NCBI RefSeq assembly: GCF_910592395.1 | Contig: NC_088315.1 | Location: 20,783,219-20,843,218 of the forward strand | Direction of reading: 5' to 3' | Length of the DNA stretch: 60,000 nt | Source: Lineus longissimus | Lineage: Eukaryota; Nemertea; Pilidiophora; Heteronemertea; Lineidae | Part shown: piece by piece, positions 34,125 to 46,985 of the stretch | How the letters are laid out: each line of letters opens with the position of its first letter | How positions within the stretch are numbered: the stretch's first letter is position 1 | Program-made: the position numbers and the translations under genes | The notes under the pieces: model-generated | The model's input: the letters and a program-made list of their open reading frames with translations, nothing else | Told to the model about the DNA's origin: nothing | The model's database searches: none

Positions 34125-34461
34125 CTATAGGCCTTCGTGCCACATGTGGTCAAATGCGATGAAGTTGTGATGCAGTTCCCTCTCGTGGTCCAGAGGATTG
34201 TAGGTTAACAATCTGATGTTGAAGAAGCCAAACTGTTCTTCTGCTAATATCTCGTTTACCTTGGGTTGGAGTCTGTTGAGGATGATGCATGACCTTGCTG
34301 GGGTGGCTGATGAGACGTTTGGGCACAAGCCCAGGTTTCGCCTTCTTTGGCAGTGGGATAGTGAGGGATTTTGGTCATTGGTTTCGTTCCTACATCTTCT
34401 TGCAAAGTGCGGTCATGACCTTTATCATTGCAGGACCAGCACATTTCAGCAATTCACCTAG
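34125..34461 (-). pseudogene. LINE reverse-transcriptase remnant
   Basis: Two overlapping minus-strand frames give SLTIPLPK-type residues and then ILNRLQPKVNEILAEEQFGF. This is followed by ELHHNFIAF and DHMWHEGL, where an intact reverse transcriptase has FIDFKKAFDRVWH. The match to the N-terminal palm region of non-LTR reverse transcriptases is clear. The missing residues around the first catalytic Asp and the frameshift near 34310 show a dead fragment. Confidence 0.7.
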
Positions 34462-34469
34462 GACACAGA

Positions 34470-35690
34470 GCTGTCCTCATTTTGGAAAAACAACCATAAA
34501 TTCACATTGCTATAGTTTGACAGTGCTCTCCAATTTCCCGGTGATAAAATCAATTCCAAGGACCAACGTATACATCATACTGTCTGGCTGAGGAAGCAAG
34601 TCATTTTTCATCCATACATCACAGAAATCAATAAACCGGCGGAACATCACCGATTGCATATCACTAATCTTTATTGATTTTATGGAGGCAATCAGCCAAC
34701 CCTAGCAGAGGTACGCCTCATTTCTATTGGGTGTAGCTCATACTAAATGGAGTCGGTCATCCAAGCATATCCCCAATTCAAATTATAAACATAAATATCC
34801 TGTGAGCGATTCTTCCTTGCCGAAGGGATTGATGTTCAATTTAGCCATGACATATTGACATACATATAATTGGATTATATTTTGTCCTTGGTCTAACCTG
34901 AGCTTGTGCTTCTTCTTGCAAGTATCTTTTTGTTTTAAATTGGGATTACTGGCTGAAGATAGATGGAGTCACTGGTAGAAATTGTCCGTAGCAAGGTATA
35001 ACCCAATCATATACGATGATATTCATGTTAGAATGTCACGGCTGAATGAACATCACTTCCGCAGATCAACTTGTCACCTAAAATCAGTGGTGACATTTGA
35101 TTGACATTGATTCTAAATGGATTCTACGATCACCCACTTCTGACTATCATTTGACAGTGTCAAGTGATGTTGAAAGGCCATTCATGTATGAGATTGACTG
35201 TCATGATTTGGGGTGTTTCCAATGAAATGCCACAGTGAATACATTTTAGAATGTTGAGTTGTGAGTAGAAGTCTTGACACTTGTTGGGAAATTCTAAAAT
35301 AGCTGGTAGTTTCATGCATAATGGTGTTTCACCATTAAAATCAAACACCTCGTGGAGTCCATCCAATCACATTGCCCTTACCAGCCAGAGACCTCAGGTG
35401 ACCTGGAGTCATATTACCGTGACATTTCTCTATGAAGGTTATATTCAGGCTGATGCATTTACAATCAATGAACTTCACACAGGATTTGATCCCTGATTGG
35501 ATCAGTAATGAAGTCACCTGGTTTTGACATCAGATATTGCCAAGAGATTTGAGTGGTTAACTCAAGGGGCCCTGGGCATGATTAGATTTCATAGAGCTGG
35601 CACATATGGACACAGATATCAGTTGAAATGGCCCATGGACCATGAGTTCACCTGGGGCTATATGGAGAACTAACTGTGATTAGTCAAGAT
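34470..35690. other. No gene recognised
   Basis: AT-rich spacer with short frames only, leading into the satellite. Confidence 0.5.
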
Positions 35691-35693
35691 GAG

Positions 35694-38600
35694 TCTGCTT
35701 GTGATCTATTGAGGAAGAGGACCCATGTATGAACCATGATAAATATGAGAGTGTGAGCCAATCTGCTTGTGGTCCATTGAGGAAGAGGACCCATGTATGA
35801 ACCATGATAACTATGAGAGTGTGAGCCAATCTGCTTGTGATCCATTGAGGAAGAGGACCCATGCATGAACCATGATAACTATGAGAGTGTGAGCCAATCT
35901 GCTTGTGATCCATTGAGGAAGAGGACCCATGCATGAACCATGATAACTATGAGAGTGTGAGCCAATCTGCTTGTGATCCATTGAGGAAGAGGACCCATGC
36001 ATGAACCATGATAACTATGAGAGTGTGAGCCAATCTGCTTGTGATCCATTGAGGAAGAGGACCCATGCATGAACCATGATAACTATGAGAGTGTGAGCCA
36101 ATCTGCTTGTGATCCATTGAGGAAGAGGACCCATGCATGAACCATGATAACTATGAGAGTGTGAGCCAATCTGCTTGTGATCCATTGAGGAAGAGGACCC
36201 ATGTATGAACCATGATAACTATGAGAGTGTGAGCCAATCTGCTTGTGATCCATTGAGGAAGAGGACCCATGTATGAACCATGATAACTATGAGAGTGTGA
36301 GCCAATCTGCTTGTGATCCGTTGAGGAAGAGGACCCTTGTATGAACCATGATAACTATGAAAGTGTGAGCCAATCTGCTTGTGATCCATTGAGGAAGAGG
36401 ACCCTTGTATGAACCATGATAACTATGAGAGTGTGAGCCAATCTGCCTGTGGTCCATTGAGGAAGAGGACCCATGTATGAACCATGATAACTATGAGAGT
36501 GTGAGCCAATCTGCTTGTGATCCATTGAGGAAGAGGACCCATGTATGAACCATGATAACTATGAGAGTGTGAGCCAATCTGCTTGTGATCCATTGAGGAA
36601 GAGGACCCTTGTATGAACCATGATAACTATGAGAGTGTGAGCCAATCTGCTTGTGATCCATTGAGGAAGAGGACCCTTGTATGAACCATGATAACTATGA
36701 GAGTGTGAGACAATCTGCTTGTGATCCATTGAGGAAGAGGACCCATGCATGAACCATGATAACTATGAGAATGTGAGCCAATCTGCTTGTGGTCCATTGA
36801 GGAAGAGGACCCATGTATGAACCATGATAACTATGAGAGTGTGAGCCAATCTGCTTGTGATCCATTGAGGAAGAGGACCCATGCATGAACCATGATAACT
36901 ATGAGAGTGTGAGCCAATCTGCTTGTGGTCCATTGAGGAAGAGGACCCATGTATGAACCATGATAACTATGAGAGTGTGAGCCAATCTGCTTGTGATCCA
37001 TTGAGGAAGAGGACCCTTGTATGAACCATGATAACTATGAGAGTGTGAGCCAATCTGCTTGTGGTCCATTGAGGAAGAGGACCCATGTATGAACCATGAT
37101 AACTATGAGAGTGTGAGCCAATCTGCTTGTGATCCATTGAGGAAGAGGACCCATGTATGAACCATGATAACTATGAGAGTGTGAGCCAATCTGCTTGTGA
37201 TCTATTGAGGAAGAGGACCCTTGTATGAACCATGATAACTATGAGAGTGTGAGCCAATCTGCTTGTGATCCATTGAGGAAGAGGACCCATGCATGAACCA
37301 TGATAACTATGAGAATGTGAGCCAATCTGCTTGTGGTCCATTGAGGAAGAGGACCCATGTATGAACCATGATAACTATGAGAGTGTGAGCCAATCTGCTT
37401 GTGGTCCATTGAGGAAGAGGACCCATGTATGAACCATGATAACTATGAGAGTGTGAGCCAATCTGCTTGTGATCCATTGAGGAAGAGGACCCATGTATGA
37501 ACCATGATAACTATGAGAGTGTGAGCCAATCTGCTTGTGATCCATTGAGGAAGAGGACCCATGCATGAACCATGATAACTATGAGAGTGTGAGCCAATCT
37601 GCTTGTGATCCATTGAGGAAGAGGACCCATGCATGAACCATGATAACTATGAGAGTGTGAGCCAATCTGCTTGTGGTCCATTGAGGAAGAGGACCCATGT
37701 ATGAACCATGATAACTATGAGAGTGTGAGCCAATCTGCTTGTGATCCATTGAGGAAGAGGACCCATGCATGAACCATGATAACTATGAGAGTGTGAGCCA
37801 ATCTGCTTGTGATCCATTGAGGAAGAGGACCCATGTATGAACCATGATAACTATGAGAGTGTGAGCCAATCTGCTTGTGATCCATTGAGGAAGAGGACCC
37901 ATGTATGAACCATGATAACTATGAGAGTGTGAGCCAATCTGCTTGTGATCCGTTGAGGAAGAGGACCCTTGTATGAACCATGATAACTATGAAAGTGTGA
38001 GCCAATCTGCTTGTGATCCATTGAGGAAGAGGACCCTTGTATGAACCATGATAACTATGAGAGTGTGAGCCAATCTGCCTGTGGTCCATTGAGGAAGAGG
38101 ACCCATGTATGAACCATGATAACTATGAGAGTGTGAGCCAATCTGCTTGTGATCCATTGAGGAAGAGGACCCATGTATGAACCATGATAACTATGAGAGT
38201 GTGAGCCAATCTGCTTGTGATCCATTGAGGAAGAGGACCCTTGTATGAACCATGATAACTATGAGAGTGTGAGCCAATCTGCTTGTGATCCATTGAGGAA
38301 GAGGACCCTTGTATGAACCATGATAACTATGAGAGTGTGAGACAATCTGCTTGTGATCCATTGAGGAAGAGGACCCATGCATGAACCATGATAACTATGA
38401 GAATGTGAGCCAATCTGCTTGTGGTCCATTGAGGAAGAGGACCCATGTATGAACCATGATAACTATGAGAGTGTGAGCCAATCTGCTTGTGATCCATTGA
38501 GGAAGAGGACCCATGCATGAACCATGATAACTATGAGAGTGTGAGCCAATCTGCTTGTGGTCCATTGAGGAAGAGGACCCATGTATGAACCATGATAACT

Positions 38601-40632
38601 ATGAGAGTGTGAGCCAATCTGCTTGTGATCCATTGAGGAAGAGGACCCTTGTATGAACCATGATAACTATGAGAGTGTGAGCCAATCTGCTTGTGGTCCA
38701 TTGAGGAAGAGGACCCATGTATGAACCATGATAACTATGAGAGTGTGAGCCAATCTGCTTGTGATCCATTGAGGAAGAGGACCCATGTATGAACCATGAT
38801 AACTATGAGAGTGTGAGCCAATCTGCTTGTGATCTATTGAGGAAGAGGACCCTTGTATGAACCATGATAACTATGAGAGTGTGAGCCAATCTGCTTGTGA
38901 TCCATTGAGGAAGAGGACCCATGCATGAACCATGATAACTATGAGAATGTGAGCCAATCTGCTTGTGGTCCATTGAGGAAGAGGACCCATGTATGAACCA
39001 TGATAACTATGAGAGTGTGAGCCAATCTGCTTGTGGTCCATTGAGGAAGAGGACCCATGTATGAACCATGATAACTATGAGAGTGTGAGCCAATCTGCTT
39101 GTGATCCATTGAGGAAGAGGACCCATGTATGAACCATGATAACTATGAGAGTGTGAGCCAATCTGCTTGTGATCCATTGAGGAAGAGGACCCATGCATGA
39201 ACCATGATAACTATGAGAGTGTGAGCCAATCTGCTTGTGATCCATTGAGGAAGAGGACCCATGCATGAACCATGATAACTATGAGAGTGTGAGCCAATCT
39301 GCTTGTGGTCCATTGAGGAAGAGGACCCATGTATGAACCATGATAACTATGAGAGTGTGAGCCAATCTGCTTGTGATCCATTGAGGAAGAGGACCCATGT
39401 ATGAACCATGATAACTATGAGAGTGTGAGCCAATCTGCTTGTGGTCCATTGAGGAAGAGGACCCATGTATGAACCATGATAACTATGAGAGTGTGAGCCA
39501 ATCTGCTTGTGATCCATTGAGGAAGAGGACCCATGTATGAACCATGATAACTATGAGAGTGTGAGCCAATCTGCTTGTGATCCATTGAGGAAGAGGACCC
39601 ATGTATGAACCATGATAACTATGAGAGTGTGAGCCAATCTGCTTGTGGTCCATTGAGGAAGAGGACCCATGCATGAACCATGATAACTATGAGAGTGTGA
39701 GCCAATCTGCTTGTGATCCATTGAGGAAGAGGACCCATGTATGAACCATGATAACTATGAGAGTGTGAGCCAATCTGCTTGTGGTCCATTGAGGAAGAGG
39801 ACCCATGTATGAACCATGATAACTATGAGAGTGTGAGCCAATCTGCTTGTGGTCCATTGAGGAAGAGGACCCATGTATGAACCATGATAACTATGAGAGT
39901 GTGAGCCAATCTGCTTGTGGTCCATTGAGGAAGAGGACCCATGCATGAACCATGATAACTATGAGAGTGTGAGCCAATCTGCTTGTGGTCCATTGAGGAA
40001 GAGGACCCATGTATGAACCATGATAACTATGAGAGTGTGAGCCAATCTGCTTGTGATCCATTGAGGAAGAGGACCCTTGTATGAACCATGATAACTATGA
40101 GAGTGTGAGCCAATCTGCTTGTGATCCATTGAGGAAGAGGACCCATGCATGAACCATGATAACTATGAGAGTGTGAGCCAATCTGCTTGTGGTCCATTGA
40201 GGAAGAGGACCCATGCATGAACCATGATAACTATGAGAGTGTGAGCCAATCTGCTTGTGATCCATTGAGGAAGAGGACCCATGCATGAACCATGATAACT
40301 ATGAGAGTGTGAGCCAATCTGCTTGTGGTCCATTGAGGAAGAGGACCCATGTATGAACCATGATAACTATGAGAGTGTGAGCCAATCTGCTTGTGGTCCA
40401 TTGAGGAAGAGGACCCATGTATGAACCATGATAACTATGAGAGTGTGAGCCAATCTGCTTGTGGTCCATTGAGGAAGAGGACCCTTGTATGAACCATGAT
40501 AACTATGAGAGTGTGAGCCAATCTGCTTGTGATCCATTGAGGAAGAGGACCCTTGTATGAACCATGATAACTATGAGAGTGTGAGCCAATCTGCTTGTGA
40601 TCCATTGAGGAAGAGGACCCTTGTATGAACCA
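35694..40632. repeat. 68-bp satellite, 72.6 copies
   Basis: Units start tctgcttgtgatccattgag at 35694 and exactly every 68 bp up to 40590. A partial copy ends at 40632, so there are no length changes in 4.9 kb. Copies vary at a few sites: gatcc/ggtcc/gatct, catgtat/catgcat/cttgtat, gagagtg/gaaagtg/gagaatg, gagcc/gagac. The 63-codon minus-strand frames that recur here come from the unit and shift frame each copy (68 is not a multiple of three), so they are not genes. A higher-order block is listed separately. Confidence 0.98.
36102..39365. repeat. Higher-order duplication of a 24-unit block (2 x 1,632 bp)
   Basis: By variant pattern, units at 36102-37733 match units at 37734-39365 one for one. 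The order of rare markers is repeated: gatccg plus gaaagtg at 36306 and 37938, ctgcct at 36442 and 38074, gagac at 36646 and 38278, gatct at 37190 and 38822. Units outside the two blocks break the match. Confidence 0.9.
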
Positions 40633-42287
40633 ATGTCACTACTTTCCTGGTGATAAGCAACAAGAAGAACAGAAAATGTGAAATTCCCTTGAGAGTTTAC
40701 TGATACCAGCCAGAGTGCTGTTATCTCTCCATCTTCTCCTCTTTAATTGAACTCAATGTTCTTGTACTTCTCGTTGACCATCGAAGTGATCTTTGACTTC
40801 GTTCTTTGGAATAAACCTCAAGCCTGTACTAGTAGACTTTTCATTCACTTTTCATCCAAAAGTTATTCTATTTGCCAATCCAATCAAACACACAGACCTT
40901 ACAATGACTTCAACAGTGCTATGCACTCAGTTTGGAATGCAGAAACTCAGACAAAGCAGACGTCAAGTCTCTGTTAAATATTGCAGGATTTTGTCAGAAA
41001 CCCGGGTAACCTGCGATTGTCACACAAGGAATGTGAAGGGCTCTTTCGAAGGAGACAACAAATTTACAAGGCAACAACATAATTCACTCACCAATACAGG
41101 ACCGGAAACATGTCAACTTCACACCACTTTTTGACAGACTCTGGTGAAGCAACTTGGCTTTTTCTTTTGAGATCTCAGGCATTTTTGATAAAGGTATCTT
41201 TATTTTCCTTGAAAAAACCATTTGAAATCACATGATAGGCTGTACACAACTTTGCCGCTATATTTTCTTACATATGTCTTGAAGTAGTGAAGAAGCCCAT
41301 GACATATGCACGAACATGATGAAATAACGGAAATAAGGAATGAATATGGTGACCTGCTGTTCCTCTTTGTACGAGTTCAGTGTTTTTAATTCACCAATAG
41401 CAAAGTTGTCATTGACGAAAGAAGGAATTCCATCTTTAGAGAAAAGACACCAGTGTTAAATACTGAAATAATCATCCAGCTAACACCATACTTTTAGTTC
41501 AGACGAAGTTAAACATCAAATCGAAAATGAGAAAATCATTTGACCAGGCAATGCCAACGTTGATCGAACTAGCCAGAAGTCATACAGCACTGTATATGAT
41601 GAGTGCTAGAAACAACGGGGAATAATAGTCATATCATGTTCCACAGAATACCATATCAAAGTTAGCCAGCAGGGAGAGTGAATCAGTGTTTACAGGGTCA
41701 AGTTACAATCAATCCAATGGAACATCATGCTATAGATCATCTGCGCAGGCATTGGCTATTTGCCTCCAGTTTAAAGTAGAATGGGTTTGTGAATAAATTA
41801 CAGCTAAGGTCACAAAATATCATACAGGGCTGGGTTGCTTAAATCAAGTTAGTCACAAACTGGGCGTTAACTTACCATTAACTCTAATAGAATGAGCTTA
41901 ACTGAAGGAGATAACCACAAGTAGAAGGGAACAGCATGTTTAGTGACTTATTTGAACAACCCGGCCCTGTTCTCAATTTTGAGTCCTCCTGCTCAAGAGA
42001 ACAAACAGTCCTCCTTCATACTTCTGTATATCGTAACACCTTCTCAGGTGTTGCTCCTTGGAAGCAGTGTCAAAACACAAGTGCTCAGAGTTAGGGTAAT
42101 TCTCCAAGGATACTGCGATGTCTGGACAGAAGTGCTAAATTCAGCTGACAGAGCCAGATTTGAAAAATATAATCAGGTGTAATGATTTCAGTGTCAGTAA
42201 TGTCCCTGAGGTTCAGCAGAAGCGATAAACTATATGAGGAGCTTCTTCATAGAAGAAAGTGCCCTCGTGGAAACAATGCTATGCTGG
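40633..42287. other. No gene recognised
   Basis: Spacer between two satellites. Plus-strand frames near 40.75-41.13 kb (76 and 113 codons, overlapping) have no domain or splice support. Confidence 0.45.
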
Positions 42288-43933
42288 TCTCCATCTCTGC
42301 CTATCCTCCTCTCTTCCTCCTTACTCAGACTTGTGAGCTTCCATGAACTCCTCTTGTCTTCATTAGCTGCTGCTGGTCTCCATCTCTGCCTATCCTCCTC
42401 TCTTCCTCCTCACTCAGACTTGTGAGTCTCCATGAACTCCTCTTGTCTTCATTAGCTGCTGCTGGTCTCCATCTCTGCCTATCCTCCTCTCTTCCTCCTC
42501 ACTCAGACCTGTGAGCCTCCATGAACTCCTCTTGTCTTCATTAGCTGCTGCTGGTCTCCATCTCTGCCTATCCTCCTCTCTTCCTCCTTACTCAGACTTG
42601 TGAGCTTCCATGAACTCCTCTTGTCTTCATTAGCTGCTGCTGGTCTCCATCTCTGCCTATCCTCCTCTCTTCCTCCTCACTCAGACTTGTGAGCCTCCAT
42701 GAACTCCTCTTGTCTTCATTTGCTGCTGCTGGTCTCCATCTCTGCCTATCCTCCTCTCTTCCTCCTCACTCAGACTTGTGAGCCTCCATGAACTCCTCTT
42801 GTCTTCATTAGCTGCTGCTGGTCTCCATCTCTGCCTATCCTCCTCTCTTCCTCCTTACTCAGACTTGTGAGCCTCCATGAACTCCTCTTGTCTTCATTAG
42901 CTGCTGCTGGTCTCCATCTCTGCCTATCCTCCTCTCTTCCTCCTTACTCAGACTTGTGAGCTTCCATGAACTCCTCTTGTCTTCATTGGCTGCTGCTGGT
43001 CTCCATCTCTGCCTATCCTCCTCTCTTCCTCCTCACTCAGACTTGTGAGCCTCCATGAACTCCTCTTGTCTTCATTAGCTGCTGCTGGTCTCCATCTCTG
43101 CCTATCCTCCTCTCTTCCTCCTCACTCAGACTTGTGAGCCTCCATGAACTCCTCTTGTCTTCATTAGCTGCTGCTGGTCTCCATCTCTGCCTATCCTCCT
43201 CTCTTCCTCCTCACTCAGACTTGTGAGCCTCCATGAACTCCTCTTGTCTTCATTAGCTGCTGCTGGTCTCCATCTCTGCCTATCCTCCTCTCTTCCTCCT
43301 CACTCAGACTTGTGAGCTTCCATGAACTCCTCTTGTCTTCATTAGCTGCTGCTGGTCTCCATCTCTGCCTATCCTCCTCTCTTCCTCCTCACTCAGACTT
43401 GTGAGCCTCCATGAACTCCTCTTGTCTTCATTAGCTGCTGCTGGTCTCCATCTCTGCCTATCCTCCTCTCTTCCTCCTCACTCAGACTTGTGAGCTTCCA
43501 TGAACTCCTCTTGTCTTCATTGGCTGCTGCTGGTCTCCATCTCTGCCTATCCTCCTCTCTTCCTCCTTACTCAGACTTGTGAGCCTCCATGAACTCCTCT
43601 TGTCTTCATTAGCTGCTGCTGGTCTCCATCTCTGCCTATCCTCCTCTCTTCCTCCTTACTCAGACTTGTGAGCTTCCATGAACTCCTCTTGTCTTCATTA
43701 GCTGCTGCTGGTCTCCATCTCTGCCTATCCTCCTCTCTTCCTCCTTACTCAGACTTGTGAGCCTCCATGAACTCCTCTTGTCTTCATTAGCTGCTGCTGG
43801 TCTCCATCTCTGCCTATCCTCCTCTCTTCCTCCTTACTCAGACTTGTGAGCCTCCATGAACTCCTCTTGTCTTCATTGGCTGCTGCTGGTCTCCATCTCT
43901 GCCTATCCTCCTCTCTTCCTCCTTACTCAGACT
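42288..43933. repeat. 89-bp pyrimidine-rich minisatellite, 18.5 copies
   Basis: Units start tctccatctctgcctatcct at 42288 and every 89 bp up to 43890. The plus strand is strongly pyrimidine-rich. Variants are ttactcag/cactcag, gagcttcc/gagcctcc and attagc/attggc, without an obvious higher order. On the minus strand each unit has a splice-donor-like TCTGA|GTAAGG or TCTGA|GTGAGG. Confidence 0.97.
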
Positions 43934-43988
43934 TTCCTCCACATTTCCTCCCCCACATCATATTTTGCTTCCTCAGGTGGCTGCTCCT
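43927..43988 (-). CDS. Exon candidate abutting the 89-bp array
   Basis: A strong acceptor (cattttcttttcag) opens EQPPEEAKYDVGEEMWRKV followed by TGA, exactly where the minisatellite begins. Alternatively another frame is open to the donor-like CTGA|GTAAGG. It could be a terminal exon whose 3' UTR is the minisatellite, or an exon next to an expanded donor. Confidence 0.35.
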
Positions 43989-44361
43989 CTGAAAAGAAAA
44001 TGACAAACATTCAGAATCAAGATGATACGATTACTCTACCATTCCAATACAACATAAACAATTAGCACAATTCAAGTTCGAATGGGTGAATGCATGAAGT
44101 TGATGGTGTTGCCATCTGCTTTAGTTAAACAGCATCTGATGGCTTGTGTTGCCAATAACAATAACAGTTTATGCTTATACAATGTAAGTGGATGAAAGGG
44201 AGAATGTAGCGGCATGAGCAAGGCAGGTCAGATTAAGTTATGCAGGGTTGCCAACAGGGGTCTTTTCAATATCACAGAATATTGAAACTATTCATGCCAG
44301 TATGAGAAATAATTATCAGTGAATCAACTCAACAAATTAAAGTGCAACTCTGATTTACGAC

Positions 44362-44553
44362 CTTGTAACTCATCCCCTTCAGTGCCTTTAGGCGGAGAAC
44401 ATTCCCTCGGCTTGCGTGAACTTCCATATTCTGGTCCACCTGCTGGCCTTTCTACTCATTTTTGGCCTCCTCTAACTCCTCTTCCTAATTTTTCATGGAT
44501 CTCCTGTAAACGCTGGTCTCTCTCTGTATTCTTCTTCTTCTTCTGTTCCTGTC
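44362..44553 (-). CDS. Exon candidate with an in-frame TGA
   Basis: The acceptor gctgaacatttcag opens QEQKKKKNTERDQRLQEIHE then KLGRGVRGGQK, followed by TGA at 44456-44458. The same frame continues with VERPAGGPEYGSSRKPRECS then PPKGTEGDELQ to a possible donor AAG|GTCGTA. It may be a pseudogene, a sequencing error, or an unseen intron border. Confidence 0.3.
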
Positions 44554-44579
44554 CTGAAATGTTCAGCATCACATAAGGA

Positions 44580-46530
44580 TTCAACATCACCTTCAGTGAC
44601 TGGGTGGTTTTTTAATCAATCCTACAGGGTAACATACTCCTGAAGTGATGTATGCCTTATAATCCTTTGAGGACTTAGGATCAGAGCCACAAATGGCCCC
44701 GCCTTTCATGAACGATGCAGGTTATGACATCGGATATAGCCTAGGGCCTATCGATTTGTGCGGCATTTAACTATGACTTAACATGCGAGCAGGCATCTAA
44801 GTTATTAACTAAACGTGCGACTATCATGTGTGTGTAGCCTTGGCTATGCACAGTAGGCCTACTTCATACTGCGCTGCATGCATGCTGAGCAGTTGAGAGC
44901 ACCAAAGCTACACTTAAGATTACTGCCAAATTAAAAGAATGTATTTGCTACACTCAGGTTTGTAACAGCCAATGCATGAGAAACTCACAGTGGGACACTT
45001 TCAAAGGTTTGCTTATACTCGTAGTGAGAAATTGAAGAGATTGACACTTACGAGATACAGCAAGTCTCTTCCGGACTATGAGGAGCCAGATGGAATCAAA
45101 ATATGCGCTAATCTATGATGTCAAAACATTTTCCTTATGACGCAACACTTAACCATCTTGATCAAGGAGGCGGGATCATCGAATCTCTCTGTTCATCACG
45201 GAAATAGGATAGCCAACTCTCTCTATTGATCTCATAATTCAGGAAGCTGCTTAAACACTTGAGTTAGAGAAACAAGGACAAAACCAGAGCAGACTGAAGA
45301 GCACCAAACCCCAAAGACTGAGCTGGCATCACAGGAAGATGCAGTGTTGGCATCATCAAGTCTATTAGAATGAATACATCATCATTGGTTGAAGCAGCTT
45401 GATCCTGTTGATATCGCCAATAGAGTTGTTTACTATTCTATTTCAGTAAGAATTCAAACTGTCAGGGTGAAATCTAACAGCCATGAAGAGCCAACAACTC
45501 TACTGCAGGGCCATCTTTTCATTATCCACAGAACCACAGCTGAAAGCCACTGCTAGCCGTCAATATCATGGAAATCAGTATGTATCTTGATGATCAAACC
45601 ATCACAATAAAACATCAACAAAATAATTGTATAGAAAAGGCTTTGTGTCTTCCTTATTGACTCAGCTTACATAGACACTTAACATCAGTGTAAGAAGTGA
45701 AGATGAAGTTGTCCTACCTTCCCAGCTAGCCTGTAAGGGAGTCACAACTTACCTGAAAGCAGAAGAATGACAAACCTGATGACAAAGAATTGAAATACAA
45801 GTGTGAGAATTCCAGTTGGATGCAGTGATAGTTATGAACACATCTATCGTCAGCTTAAATGAAGACACTCATCTCAAAAGTCACTTTAACAGTACTCAAT
45901 TAGCATGAAAGGTCACCTCTTCAAGAGACATGTGCTGACTGTTGATTGGTCTACCTCTTGGTGGATGTTTCCTCAGCTAACGGCTGTGAAGATCACACAG
46001 CATTAACCGGTCTTAACGGAACTATAAACAAAGAGTGGTCAACAACGTTTCTGAAAGATGGCAGTGCTAGTTGCGTACGTAATGAACAGCGCTCTTCTGG
46101 GGAGCATCCTTACTGCATACTTACTAAGCTTGGATCCTAGTTATGTCAAGCCCACATAAATGAACTGTGAAAACATGACTTGATTGGACGATCTCCTCAT
46201 TCCTAGTAATTAAGTTATTTGATAGGTATTTGGCAATCATTAGTGTCATGATTCATATAAAAAATGGCGAAAAAAAGATGATGATTTTCAAAGTGTTCAA
46301 GTTTGATACAAAAGATGACTTGAAGAAGTAAGGTTTAAGAAACCCACAAATCAATTTTAGAAGAGGAGAAAATTCAGAAAGCCAAGCAATGATTTTGGTG
46401 TAATCATAGATGAGAAGCTTTTGGAAATCCAAGCAACAATTCCAGTTGTAAATTTAGAAGAAAGCTTGAGAAAGTGAAGAAACAAGGATAATTTAGTAGA
46501 TGAATAGAGACTTGAGACGTTGAGTAGTAC
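44580..46530. other. No gene recognised
   Basis: Single-copy DNA with short frames. I see no supported exon, RNA gene or repeat. Confidence 0.45.
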
Positions 46531-46534
46531 ATAC

Positions 46535-46616
46535 CGCCCGTGCTAAGGGAGAGTTTCTGTTCCATAGCTTTCCGCCATATTTTGGTGTACTGTGACATTT
46601 CGATGCGTTTAACTCA
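46535..46616 (-). CDS. Exon candidate, 82 nt
   Basis: The acceptor is tttctggatattctag and the donor GGGCG|GTATGT. Two frames are open. One reads ELNASKCHSTPKYGGKLWNR. The other, from an AG 5 nt later, reads RIEMSQYTKIWRKAMEQKLS. The frame cannot be decided here. Confidence 0.4.
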
Positions 46617-46734
46617 TCTAGAATATCCAGAAAGGCAAAGAATAGATGAGGATTAAGTAATGAATTTGTATTCTTGTTTGAAGAAGGCTATTAGAAAAAG
46701 ATATTTGAAAAATTTTGAATAGAAAGTTTTTTTT

Positions 46735-46985
46735 GGAAAATTCGGATTTTTGGCATCTTTTGAAATTTCGAAATTTGAAAATTTTTTAAATCTAGAAAAA
46801 ACCTTTTTGAATCGTTTTTTTACATATTGGGAAATTTTGAAATATGAAAATCTTAGAAGGAAAATTCGAATTTTGGACACTTTTGAGAATTTGAAAGTAT
46901 TTGGAATCTAGACAATTTTTTTGAAAATTCGTTTTTTATATTTTGGGAAATTCCGAAATTAAAATTTTTTGAAAATTAAAAAAAA
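46735..46985. repeat. AT-rich direct repeat, about 124 bp, 2 copies
   Basis: ggaaaattcg..tttttgg.ca.ctttt begins at 46735 and 46859. Both copies go on to aaatct.ga.aa...ttttttga and ttgggaaatt.cgaaat. Diverged by substitutions and small indels. Confidence 0.7.

Noticed and set aside
35680-40286. More than twenty 60-84 codon minus-strand frames (MHGSSSSMDHKQ...)
   Set aside because: They are reading frames of the 68-bp satellite. The unit is not a multiple of three, so frames shift each copy and cannot form one protein.
35694-40632. CRISPR-like array
   Set aside because: The repeats are head-to-tail with no unique spacers, and the context is eukaryotic.
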